Assembly (NCBI RefSeq): GCF_022637415.1
Contig: NZ_CP093340.1
Location: forward strand, 2,294,001-2,358,000
Length of the DNA: 64,000 bases
Origin: Luteimonas sp. S4-F44
Lineage (GTDB): Bacteria; Pseudomonadota; Gammaproteobacteria; Xanthomonadales; Xanthomonadaceae
Direction: 5' to 3'
The translations under genes were made by a program, and so were the position numbers. The notes beneath the pieces are model-generated. The model was given only the letters and a program-made list of their open reading frames with translations, was not told the origin of the DNA and did no database searches. This document shows, in pieces, positions 1 through 8,012 of this stretch. Numbering within the stretch: position 1 is the stretch's first letter; every line of letters starts with the position of its first letter.

Positions 1-1
1 C

Positions 2-214
2 GAGGCCGGCGGACGCGTGCAGTTCGCCGACAAGCCCAAGGTCGACCCGCTGGCGGTGATCGGACTGGTGCAGGGCCAGCCGCAGCGCTACCGTATGGAC
101 GGACCGGACAAGCTGCGCATCACGCTCGACCTGCCCGATGCCGAATCACGGATCAAGACCGCGCGCGGCCTGCTGATCGCCCTCGCCCCGTCTTCGTCGT
201 CGCCCGCCCGCTGA
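2..214 (+). CDS. mfd: Transcription-repair coupling factor Mfd, C-terminal end (partial)
   Basis: The frame is open from the window edge and stops with TGA at 212-214, so only the last 70 or so residues are present. The tail contains QFADKPKVDPLAVIGLVQ, MDGPDKLRITLDLP and a closing RTARGLL-like helix, which match the C-terminal region of Mfd, the ATP-dependent translocase that removes stalled RNA polymerase and recruits UvrA. Its helicase and RNA-polymerase-interaction domains lie outside the window. The stop codon overlaps the ATG of the next gene (TGATG), so the two are probably translated together. Identity rests on a short tail compared from memory, so confidence is moderate. Confidence 0.75.
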   Translation, partial: EAGGRVQFADKPKVDPLAVIGLVQGQPQRYRMDGPDKLRITLDLPDAESRIKTARGLLIALAPSSSSPAR

Positions 215-819
215 TGCCCACCACCACCTCGCATGTCGACCGCGCGCCCGACGACCTCGTCGCCTCGCTGCATGTGCTGACGGTGGCATTGCACGAGCGC
301 GACACCTATACCCACGGCCACTGCGACCGCGTCGGACGACTGGCCAGTGCCCTGGCCCGCCGTCTCGGCCTGTCGCGCGCGCGCCGGCATGCGCTGGTGC
401 TGGCCGCGCGGTTCCATGACATCGGCAAGATCGGCATCCCCGACGACGTGTTGCTGCACCCGCATCGGCTGGATGCCGAACGACTCGCGATCATGCGCAC
501 CCATTCGGCACGCGGCGCGCGGGTGTTCGTCGCCACCGGCCGCGAAGACGCCCACGAAGTCGCTCGGATCATCCGCCACCACCACGAGGCGGTCGACGGC
601 AGCGGCTATCCCGATGGGCTGACCGGCGAGGCAATCCCGCTCGAGGCGCGCATGCTGGCAGTCGTCGACAGCTACGACGCGATGACCAGCGATCGCCCGT
701 ATCGCCCCGCGCTGGGCATCGACCAGACGCTGATGCGGCTGCGGGCCGACGCCGCGCGCAGGCTCGACCCCGACCTGGTGGACGCCTTCATCGGCGTCCT
801 GCACAGCAGCCCGGGCTGA
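214..819 (+). CDS. HD-GYP domain protein (putative cyclic-di-GMP phosphodiesterase)
   Basis: 201 residues consisting almost entirely of one HD-GYP domain. The visible signatures are the metal-binding HD at 68-69 in HDIGKIGIPD, HHHE at 122-125, DGSGYP at 128-133 and DSYDAMTSDRPYR at 152-164. HD-GYP enzymes hydrolyse cyclic di-GMP and so affect biofilm and motility decisions. No sensor, receiver or membrane segment is attached, which is unusual because most family members carry one; activity control would have to come from expression or a partner protein. The start codon shares one base with the mfd stop. It ends 3 bp before the convergent acvB-like gene. The family call is secure; substrate and physiological role are inferred. 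Confidence 0.88.
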   Translation: MPTTTSHVDRAPDDLVASLHVLTVALHERDTYTHGHCDRVGRLASALARRLGLSRARRHALVLAARFHDIGKIGIPDDVLLHPHRLDAERLAIMRTHSARGARVFVATGREDAHEVARIIRHHHEAVDGSGYPDGLTGEAIPLEARMLAVVDSYDAMTSDRPYRPALGIDQTLMRLRADAARRLDPDLVDAFIGVLHSSPG

Positions 820-822
820 CGC

Positions 823-2178
823 TCAGCGCGGCGGCTGCACCCCGCCGACACTGTCCAGGATCGTGCCCGCCAGGCGCGCATAGTCGCCGTCGAAATGGTG
901 CCCGCCGGGCAAGGTCTGGACCGTGACATGGCCGGGCGGCAAGGTCGCACAGGTGGCGTCATCGTCGCCCTCGCCTTCGATGCACAGCACGCGATCGGCC
1001 GACAGGCGCAGCACTTCGGGGGCGACCTCCAGCGCATCGGGGTCGGCTGCCGACAGCCAGTTACCAACATGGAATTCGAACGAGGCACGCCGGCCCAGCC
1101 CGATCAACACCGTGTGCGCGACCATCGCGCGGGTGGCCGGCGACAGCCGATTGACCGCGAAGGGCAGCACGTCGGCACCCTGCGAGTAGCCGATCAACAC
1201 CACCCGCGACCGTCCCCAGCGCGCGGCATAGCTTCGCACCACGCGATCGATGTCGTGTGCCAGGCCCCCGGGCGTGCGCGCCGACCAGAAGTAACGCAGC
1301 GAATCGAAGCCCACCACCGCGATGCCGCGCGCGGCCAAGGCATCGGCGACCTCGGTGTCGAGCCCGGCCCAACCACCGTCACCGCTGAGCAGGATCGCGA
1401 ACATCGGCTGCGCCGGCCCGTGGGTCGGGACCTCGACCAGCGGCAGGTCGCGCACGTCCGCGGGCGGCCCGGCCGGTTGCGCGCGTGCCGACAGGCGCGC
1501 CAGGCGCTGCACTGCGGCGCGCAACGGCGCCGGCGCATCGCCATGTGCGCGCATCGCAGCGCCGTCGATGCCGCGCGCGAAGCGCTGGAGCTCGCCCAGG
1601 TCGGCCGCGTTGACCAATGCGAGCCAGGGCATGACGAGGGCGGGCACTGGGCGCAGCATCACCGTGTCAGGCTGGGGCGTGTGCGCAACGAACAGCGTGC
1701 CTGCGCCCTGGCAAGGCGGCTTGCCCAGCGCCAGCGGCGGCAACGCGCCGCGCGTGATCGCACCGGCGAACACACCCGGCTGGGCCTGTGCGGCCATCGC
1801 GTAGACGATCGCCGCGCCCTCGCCCTGGCCGACCAGCACCGGCGGCCGGTAATCGGGCAATTGCGCATACCCCTGCAGCCAGTGCGAGAGATTCTCCAGA
1901 TCCCCATCCGGAAACACACAGGCCGCGGCGCCCCGCGCGAGCGCCGCCTGCAACCGCGGCACGTCGATCTCGGCCACCAACGCACCGTCGGCCGCCAACG
2001 CTTGCGCCGTGGCGCGACCGTCGCCCGTATCGAGCAGCAGCACGGTATGCGTCGCCTGCCCGACCGGCCGTGTCAGTTCGACATCCTCGAAAAAGCCATG
2101 CCGCAACCGTTCTTGCGCACCCACAGATCCCACCAGCAGCGCCGCCGCTAGGACGCCCCACATCACGACATGCTTCAT
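823..2178 (-). CDS. acvB: AcvB/VirJ-like alpha/beta hydrolase (putative lysyl-phosphatidylglycerol hydrolase)
   Basis: 451 residues from the ATG at 2178, chosen because it overlaps the mprF stop as ATGA and is followed directly by a signal peptide (MKHVVMWGVLAAALLVGSVGAQ); an upstream in-frame extension would bury that signal. The C-terminal half has an alpha/beta-hydrolase fold with LLSGDGGW, the nucleophile elbow GYSQGAD (Ser333) and a late GGHHFDGDY that can supply the catalytic His. The N-terminal half holds GQGEGA where an elbow would be, a degenerate copy without Ser, as expected of the two-domain AcvB/VirJ family. In Agrobacterium, AcvB is a periplasmic enzyme that hydrolyses lysyl-phosphatidylglycerol made by the MprF homologue LpiA. 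The overlap with mprF supports the same role here. No type IV secretion genes are nearby. Confidence 0.82.
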   Translation of the reverse strand: MKHVVMWGVLAAALLVGSVGAQERLRHGFFEDVELTRPVGQATHTVLLLDTGDGRATAQALAADGALVAEIDVPRLQAALARGAAACVFPDGDLENLSHWLQGYAQLPDYRPPVLVGQGEGAAIVYAMAAQAQPGVFAGAITRGALPPLALGKPPCQGAGTLFVAHTPQPDTVMLRPVPALVMPWLALVNAADLGELQRFARGIDGAAMRAHGDAPAPLRAAVQRLARLSARAQPAGPPADVRDLPLVEVPTHGPAQPMFAILLSGDGGWAGLDTEVADALAARGIAVVGFDSLRYFWSARTPGGLAHDIDRVVRSYAARWGRSRVVLIGYSQGADVLPFAVNRLSPATRAMVAHTVLIGLGRRASFEFHVGNWLSAADPDALEVAPEVLRLSADRVLCIEGEGDDDATCATLPPGHVTVQTLPGGHHFDGDYARLAGTILDSVGGVQPPR

Positions 2179-4754
2179 TTCGACAGGACTCCTCGGTAAC
2201 CGCCCGCAATCAACGCCGCGGCATCGGCGAGCACCAACAGCGGCGCGATGCCGCCGGGCGAGGCGAGATAGCGCGCACTCCATTGGGGATCGAACTTGTC
2301 CTTGAACGCGCGCAGCCCACGGAAGTTGTAGAACTGCTCACCCCGCGCGAACAACAGCCGCCCCATGCGATGCCACTGCGGCGCGAGTGCGTGGGTTGCC
2401 ATGCCCGACAGCGGCGCCATGCCCAGCCCGAAGCGCTGGTAGCCATCGGCGGCCAGGTGCTGAAGCAGACGCGCGAACAGGAAATCCATCGTGCCCGGTG
2501 GCGCATCGGGCAGGTGGCGCATCAAATCGATGCTTGCCTCCGACGCCTCGCCCGCTGGATCGCCGGCGAGTAGCAGGCTGGCGAACGCGATGATCCGCGT
2601 CTCGTCGCGCACCACCGCCACCGGATTGCAGGCCAGGTACGCAGGATCGAACGCGCCGATCGAGAACCGCTTCTCCGCGGTGCGGTGCTGCGCCAGCCAG
2701 GCATCGGACACCGGCTGCAACGCCGGCAGCAGCGCCGGCACATCCGGCGTGTCGACGATCTCGAACCGCAGGCCGGCACGCTCGGCCCGGTTGACGGCGG
2801 TGCGCAGGCTGCCCCGCCGTTTGCCCTGCAGTGAGAATCCAGGCAGCGGCACGCTCGCGTACTCGCCGAGCTTGAACAGCCGCAGGCCGGCATCGAGGTA
2901 CACGGGCAACGCGTCCGGGCCGACCTGGTAGAAGCAGCCCCGCGCGCCGGCATCGCGCGCGCGTTCCAGGAACGTCCACACCAGATCCGGCCAGGCCTCG
3001 TTCGGGCCGACCGGATCGAACAACGCGATCCACGACCGGCCCTGCCGCCCGTACATCAGGAAGGCATCGCCGGCCGGCGAGAACAACAGGTGTTTGTCGC
3101 CGGTGAGCACCAGCCCGGCGTCGGCGTTGTCGTGCGCACGCACGATCGCCTGGGCCTGGGCCAGTTGCGCGGCATCGGGCAACGGCGGCGGTGGCGCGGC
3201 CGGACGCACCAGTTGCCGGAGCGCGAGCGCCAGTGCGACCACAGCCATCGCCACCAAGGCCCGCAACGAACGCGGCGCCTCGCCCGACAGTGCGAACTGC
3301 CACCACAGCTGGTGCGCATAGGCGACGTCGCGGTAGGCGAAGAACAGCAGGCCGACCACCGCGATGCAGATCACCGCCATCGCCACCAGCCAGCCACCGG
3401 TGAACGGCACCGCCAGCAACGATGCGCGGCGTGTGAACTGGCGCCTGGAGGCGAGCAGCGCCAGCAGCAACGCCGCCAACACGGTCGCTTCGGTCACCGC
3501 CACGCCCTTGGGCAGCGCGAACACCAGCGCCAGCGTCACCAGCACCACCGCCGCCCACCACGCGGCGTCGAGCCGCCGCAACAACGCGCGTGCGACGAAC
3601 AGCAGCAACACGCCGATGACCGAACTGAGGAAATGCGCCGCCTCGATCAGCGGCAGCGGAACCAGCGCGAGTAGGCGCAGCGCGCGGCCGGTGGCCGGAG
3701 TGACGCCCGAAACCAGCAGCATCACCGCCGCCACCAGGGTCGCGCCCGCCAGCACGCGCGGCGCCAGCCCAGCCAGGAACCGGCGCGCCGGCGACGCCAC
3801 CCGCCCGCTCTCGTGCAGCACCAGCACGCCCAGCGCGATCAGCAGCGGCAGGACGTAGTAGACCAGGCGATAGAGCACCAGCGCACCGGCCAGCGTGCCC
3901 GCCGGCACGCGGTCGCCGAGCGCGACCAGCATCACCGCCTCGAACACGCCCAGCCCGCCCGGCACATGGCTGACCACCCCCACCACCACCGCCGCGGCAT
4001 AGAAGCCCAGAAACGTCGCGAAGCCGACCGCGCCTTCGGGCAACAGCAACCACAGCACCGCGGCGGCGGCGGTGATGTCGACGATCGACAGCGCCAGCTG
4101 GGTCCAAGCCAGCCTGGGCGCCGGCAGGCGGAGACGGCCGACGCGCCCGCGGATCTGGCACAGCACGAGCAGCGCCAGCACCGCGGCCACCGCCAACGCG
4201 CCCAGCGACGCCACGGCCCAGGCCGGCAGGCGCAGCATCGGCGCGAGCGCCGCAGCGTCCCACCACAGTCCGGCGCCGCCGACCGCGCAGGCACCGAGCC
4301 CGAACGCCGATGCGTTGAAGACGATCGCGCGCGACACCTCGCCCGGCTCCACGCCCGCGGCCCCGTAGAGCCGCATGCGCACCGCGCCGCCGGTGAACAC
4401 GCCCAGGCCGATCGTGTTGCTCAGTGCATAGGCGACAAACGCGGTCTTGGCGACGGTCCGCGCGGGCACGCGCGCGCCGACATAGCGCAGTGCGCTCGCG
4501 TCGTAGCCGACCAGCGCGGCGAAGCTGATCGCGGTGGCGAAAACCGCCAGCGCGATCCGCAGGCCCGGCGTGGCCTCGATCGCGGCGACGATTTCGTCGT
4601 AGCGCAACTCGTGCCAGAAGCCGTGCAAGGCGACCGCGAGCAGCGCGCCGATCGCCAGCACGCCGGCGACGATCCCGACACGGCGCAGCGCCTCGGCGTG
4701 CGCGATCGACCAGGCACCGACCGTCTGCAGCGAACGTCGTATCGACACCGCCAT
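2175..4754 (-). CDS. mprF: Bifunctional lysylphosphatidylglycerol flippase/synthetase MprF
   Basis: 859 residues from the ATG at 4754, preceded by GAGGTGG about 6 bp upstream; a longer frame with a charged, non-membrane N-terminus is less likely. The N-terminal two thirds is a polytopic membrane domain of roughly a dozen hydrophobic segments (flippase). The C-terminal third is the DUF2156/GNAT-like synthetase domain, with SIDLMRHLPDAPPGTMDFLF and a closing FRGLRAFKDKFDPQW. MprF uses Lys-tRNA to add lysine to phosphatidylglycerol and moves the product to the outer leaflet, reducing the negative surface charge and protecting against cationic peptides. Length is normal for the family. It overlaps the downstream acvB-like gene by 4 bp, so synthesis and turnover of the lipid are probably co-expressed. 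Confidence 0.93.
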   Translation of the reverse strand: MAVSIRRSLQTVGAWSIAHAEALRRVGIVAGVLAIGALLAVALHGFWHELRYDEIVAAIEATPGLRIALAVFATAISFAALVGYDASALRYVGARVPARTVAKTAFVAYALSNTIGLGVFTGGAVRMRLYGAAGVEPGEVSRAIVFNASAFGLGACAVGGAGLWWDAAALAPMLRLPAWAVASLGALAVAAVLALLVLCQIRGRVGRLRLPAPRLAWTQLALSIVDITAAAAVLWLLLPEGAVGFATFLGFYAAAVVVGVVSHVPGGLGVFEAVMLVALGDRVPAGTLAGALVLYRLVYYVLPLLIALGVLVLHESGRVASPARRFLAGLAPRVLAGATLVAAVMLLVSGVTPATGRALRLLALVPLPLIEAAHFLSSVIGVLLLFVARALLRRLDAAWWAAVVLVTLALVFALPKGVAVTEATVLAALLLALLASRRQFTRRASLLAVPFTGGWLVAMAVICIAVVGLLFFAYRDVAYAHQLWWQFALSGEAPRSLRALVAMAVVALALALRQLVRPAAPPPPLPDAAQLAQAQAIVRAHDNADAGLVLTGDKHLLFSPAGDAFLMYGRQGRSWIALFDPVGPNEAWPDLVWTFLERARDAGARGCFYQVGPDALPVYLDAGLRLFKLGEYASVPLPGFSLQGKRRGSLRTAVNRAERAGLRFEIVDTPDVPALLPALQPVSDAWLAQHRTAEKRFSIGAFDPAYLACNPVAVVRDETRIIAFASLLLAGDPAGEASEASIDLMRHLPDAPPGTMDFLFARLLQHLAADGYQRFGLGMAPLSGMATHALAPQWHRMGRLLFARGEQFYNFRGLRAFKDKFDPQWSARYLASPGGIAPLLVLADAAALIAGGYRGVLSK

Positions 4755-4903
4755 GTCCACCTCGCAGGCGCCCCGCGGCGATCGCAGGGCACGAAGGCCG
4801 CGGAGCATACACCGGCGTCCGTCTCGGGCACGCGCACACGCCGCGCCGGCCAAAGCACGCGTTCAGGCATCCCGTAGTCGCGGAAAACCGCTGAAAAGAG
4901 GAC

Positions 4904-5392
4904 CTACACCCGCGAGTACGACCAGGACTGCATGCAACCGTTTCGATACGGCATCACACCGTGGAAGGCGCGCGGATCGTCGTCGAACACCAGCGGCAGG
5001 AACTGGCGGTCGCCCTCCCACAGCGGCAATTCGAGTACGCGATCGGCCTCGACCCATTCCAGCGTGCCTTCGGGATTGGACGTCAGCGGCGTGCCATGCC
5101 AGGCGTCGACGACGAACACGAAACCCAGCCAGTCCTCGCCGTTGCGACCGAAGCCCGGCCAGCTGATGGTGCCGCGCAGGCGCAGGCTGTCGCACTCGAT
5201 GCCCGCTTCTTCGCGGATTTCCCGGCGCATGCCGGCAACCACGTCCTCGTCGCGCTCGATCTTGCCGCCCAGGCCGTTGTACTTGCCCAGGTGCTGATCG
5301 CCGGGCCGCGCATTGCGGTGGATCATCAGCACCCGTCGGCGATCGGGGGACAGCACGTAGCCGAGCGTGGCGACGATCGGGGTGTAAGGCAT
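4904..5392 (-). CDS. NUDIX hydrolase (8-oxo-dGTP diphosphatase-like)
   Basis: 162 residues with a complete Nudix box at 43-65: G43, E49, R57-E58, E61-E62 and G64 fit GX5EX7REUXEEXGU, which binds the catalytic divalent metal. The N-terminus (MPYTPIVATLGYVL) enters directly into the fold with no targeting signal, so the protein is cytosolic. Proteins of this length and layout are usually annotated as 8-oxo-dGTP diphosphatases that clean oxidised nucleotides from the pool, but the substrate cannot be read from the sequence. It lies between dapE and mprF on the same strand with about 70 and 150 bp gaps. No terminator with a T-run was seen between them. Confidence 0.85.
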   Translation of the reverse strand: MPYTPIVATLGYVLSPDRRRVLMIHRNARPGDQHLGKYNGLGGKIERDEDVVAGMRREIREEAGIECDSLRLRGTISWPGFGRNGEDWLGFVFVVDAWHGTPLTSNPEGTLEWVEADRVLELPLWEGDRQFLPLVFDDDPRAFHGVMPYRNGCMQSWSYSRV

Positions 5393-5464
5393 CGGGCACG
5401 GGCCTGCGTCGGGAAGCCGGGCATTGTAGCGAGCCCCGCCGCGGCGATCCTGCCGTGCTGCGTC

Positions 5465-6607
5465 TCAGCCGGGCACGGCAGGCAGCAGCAGCCGCGCCAC
5501 CAGGGCCTCGTACAGCGCCGGCAGCGCCTCGAGATCGGCGACGCGGACGTGTTCGTCGACCTGGTGGATGCTGGCGTTGACCGGACCGATCTCGATGCAC
5601 TGCGCGCCCAACGGCGCGATGAACCGGGCATCGGACGTGCCGCCGCCGGTGCTTTCCTCGGGCGCGGCGCCGGCGAAGGTCGCCAGCACCTCGCGCGCGG
5701 CCGCGCGCAGCGGCCCCTCCGGCGTGTGGAACGGCTCGCCGCTGCGATGCCAGTCGAGCGTGCAATCCAGGTCGTGTCGCGCCAGCAGCGCGGCGATTTC
5801 GGCCTCCAGCCGCGGCGCGTCCCAATGCGGGTTGTAGCGCAGGTTGAACTGCACCGTCGCATTGCCGGGGATCACGTTCGTCGCGCCGGTGCCGGCGGCG
5901 ATATTGCTGACCTGCAGGCTGGTCGGGGGGAACGAGTCGAAGCCGTCGTCCCAATGCCGGCCGACGAGCTCGGCCAGCGCCGGCGCCAGCAGGTGGATCG
6001 GATTGCGCGCCTTGTCCGGATAGGCCACATGGCCCTGCACGCCGTGCACGGTCAGCGTGGCCGACAGGCTGCCACGCCGACCCACGCGCAGCAGATCGCC
6101 CAAGCGCCGGGTCGATGACGGCTCGCCGGTGATGCACCAGTCGATGCGCGTGCCGCGCTCGGCGAACGTACGCGCGACCCGGCGCACGCCGTCGATCGCG
6201 GCGCCTTCCTCGTCGGAGGTCAGCAGCACGGCCAGCGTGCCCGGGTGGTCGGGGTACGCGGCGACGAAGCGCTCGGCCGCGACGACGAACGCCGCGACGC
6301 TGCCCTTCATATCGGCCGCGCCGCGTCCGTACAGCAGGCCGTCGCGGATCTCGGGCACGAAGGGGTCCGAGCGCCAGTCCGCGACCGGGCCGCTCGGCAC
6401 CACGTCGGTGTGACCGAGCAGCACCAGCACCGGCCTACCGGTCCCGTGCGTGGCCCAGAGATTGTCGACCTCGCCAAAGCGCAGGGACTCGATCGCAAAG
6501 CCCGCCTGGGCCAGGCGTCCGGCAAGCAGCGCCTGGCAGCCGGCGTCGTCGGGCGTCACCGAGCGGCGGGCGATCAGGTCACAGGTGAGATCGAGAACGT
6601 CGGACAT
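5465..6607 (-). CDS. dapE: Succinyl-diaminopimelate desuccinylase
   Basis: 380 residues, normal for DapE, an M20-family dizinc amidohydrolase. Visible metal and catalytic residues are H66 and D68 in GHTDVVP, D99 in [11 protein letters not shown]133 and E134 in TSDEEG, and a late His in the [13 protein letters not shown] segment. It removes succinate from N-succinyl-LL-2,6-diaminopimelate in the succinylase branch of lysine and meso-diaminopimelate biosynthesis. DapD, which adds that succinyl group, is encoded just upstream on the same strand, with the ArsC-like gene between them. Substrate assignment is strengthened by this context, because M20 peptidases otherwise look alike. Confidence 0.94.
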   Translation of the reverse strand: MSDVLDLTCDLIARRSVTPDDAGCQALLAGRLAQAGFAIESLRFGEVDNLWATHGTGRPVLVLLGHTDVVPSGPVADWRSDPFVPEIRDGLLYGRGAADMKGSVAAFVVAAERFVAAYPDHPGTLAVLLTSDEEGAAIDGVRRVARTFAERGTRIDWCITGEPSSTRRLGDLLRVGRRGSLSATLTVHGVQGHVAYPDKARNPIHLLAPALAELVGRHWDDGFDSFPPTSLQVSNIAAGTGATNVIPGNATVQFNLRYNPHWDAPRLEAEIAALLARHDLDCTLDWHRSGEPFHTPEGPLRAAAREVLATFAGAAPEESTGGGTSDARFIAPLGAQCIEIGPVNASIHQVDEHVRVADLEALPALYEALVARLLLPAVPG

Positions 6608-6709
6608 GGCAGCTCGCTTGGGACGGGTTCGGCGCGCATGCGCGCCCCGGGGCGCGTTGCCCGGCAGGATGGCATGACGAGCCTGCCAGGAGACTTTCGC
6701 CCGCGCTTT

Positions 6710-7066
6710 TTAGTCGATGCCGAAGCGCTTCTTGAAGCCGTTATCGCTGAAGCCCTGGGTGACCGTGCCGTCCTCGGTGACCACGACCGGGCGCCGGATC
6801 AACTGCGGGTATTCGCGCAGCAGCAGCTTCCACTCCGCCTCACTGGCTGCGCCCTTTCGGTTGTCGGGCAACTGCCGCCACGTGGTCGAGGACTTGTTGA
6901 CCATCGCCTCGAAACCGCCGAGCTGGCCGGCCCAGGCGACCAGCGTCTCGGGCGTCGGCTTGTCGTCACGGTAGTCGACGAAGGTGTGCGCGACACCGAA
7001 GCGGTCGAGCCATTTGCGCGCCTTCTTGCAGGTGTCGCAGTTCTTCAGGCCGTAGAGCGTGGTCAT
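6710..7066 (-). CDS. ArsC/Spx-family reductase-like protein (YffB type)
   Basis: 118 residues from the ATG at 7066; an in-frame ATG six codons upstream is possible, but the chosen start opens directly into the fold (MTTLYGLKNCDTC). The CxxC at C10/C13, the conserved R in IRRPVVV and the thioredoxin-like layout place it in the ArsC/Spx superfamily, subgroup YffB/Spx-like. Some members reduce arsenate with glutathione or glutaredoxin, while others are of unknown function. No arsenic genes are nearby. Its place between dapD and dapE is, as far as I recall, conserved in xanthomonads, which argues for a housekeeping or thiol-redox role rather than arsenic resistance. Confidence 0.85.
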   Translation of the reverse strand: MTTLYGLKNCDTCKKARKWLDRFGVAHTFVDYRDDKPTPETLVAWAGQLGGFEAMVNKSSTTWRQLPDNRKGAASEAEWKLLLREYPQLIRRPVVVTEDGTVTQGFSDNGFKKRFGID

Positions 7067-7148
7067 GGGAGGGTCCTTGAACAATCGCCGGGACCGGCCC
7101 GGCGTGAGGTCATCAGCCGCCGCACGTGCGGCGGCCGTCCGGGCCGGC

Positions 7149-7982
7149 TCAGTCGGCCAGGCCGCGCAGCAATTCGTTGACCGAGGTCTTGCTGCGAGTC
7201 TTCTCGTCGACCTGTTTGACGATGACCGCGCAGTACAGCGAATGCGAGCCGTCCTTGGCCGGCAGCTGGCCCGAGACCACGACGCTGCCGGGCGGCACGT
7301 AGCCGTAGGAGATCGCGCCGGTCGCGCGGTCGTAGATGCGCGTCGACTGGCCGAGGAACACGCCCATGCCGATCACGCTGTGGTGGCCGACGACGACGCC
7401 CTCGACGACCTCCGAGCGCGCGCCGATGAAGCAATGGTCCTCGATGATCGTCGGGCTGGCCTGCAGCGGCTCGAGCACGCCGCCGATGCCGGCGCCGCCC
7501 GACAGGTGCACGTGTTTGCCGATCTGCGCGCACGAGCCCACGGTGGCCCAGGTATCGACCATCGTGCCCTCGCCCACATAGGCCCCGATATTGACGAAGC
7601 TCGGCATCAGCACCACGTCGCGACCGAAGTAAGTGCCGCGGCGCACCGCGGCCCCGGGCACCACGCGCACGCCGGCAGCCTTGAAACGTGCTTCATCGTA
7701 TCCGGCAAAGCGCGCCTCGACCTTGTCCCAGAACGGGGCCGGCTGGGCCTCGACGACGGCCATGTCGTTGCTGCGGAAATACAGCAGCACCGCCTTCTTG
7801 AGCCACGCGTTGACCTGCCAGCCGCCGTTGCCATCGGGCTGGGCGACGCGCAGCTCGCCCGATTCCAGGCCCTGCATCGCCTGCTCGACCGCCGGTTTGA
7901 CCGCATCACCGATCTCCTGGGGGGTGAGCTCGGCGCGACGCGCGAACGCGTCCTCGATCAACGTCTGCAGCGCTTGGGTCAT
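7149..7982 (-). CDS. dapD: 2,3,4,5-tetrahydropyridine-2,6-dicarboxylate N-succinyltransferase
   Basis: 277 residues. The protein has a helical N-terminal domain and then the left-handed beta-helix of hexapeptide repeats, recognisable in runs such as [31 protein letters not shown] and [17 protein letters not shown]. It transfers succinate from succinyl-CoA to tetrahydrodipicolinate, the entry step of the succinylase route to meso-diaminopimelate and lysine, and acts as a trimer. The gene lies 30 bp downstream of glnD and upstream of the ArsC-like gene and dapE, forming part of a minus-strand cluster that starts at map. Length and repeats are typical. Confidence 0.96.
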   Translation of the reverse strand: MTQALQTLIEDAFARRAELTPQEIGDAVKPAVEQAMQGLESGELRVAQPDGNGGWQVNAWLKKAVLLYFRSNDMAVVEAQPAPFWDKVEARFAGYDEARFKAAGVRVVPGAAVRRGTYFGRDVVLMPSFVNIGAYVGEGTMVDTWATVGSCAQIGKHVHLSGGAGIGGVLEPLQASPTIIEDHCFIGARSEVVEGVVVGHHSVIGMGVFLGQSTRIYDRATGAISYGYVPPGSVVVSGQLPAKDGSHSLYCAVIVKQVDEKTRSKTSVNELLRGLAD

Positions 7983-8012
7983 GGCGGGTCTTCGTGGGGA
8001 AAAACGGGGGCG

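Noticed and set aside
823..2178. VirJ as evidence for type IV secretion
   Set aside because: No other secretion component is present; the overlap with mprF fits the lipid hydrolase role of the AcvB/VirJ family.
6710..7066. Arsenate resistance gene
   Set aside because: The ArsC/Spx-like fold has many members without arsenic function, and the gene lies in a lysine/nitrogen core cluster with no ars genes.
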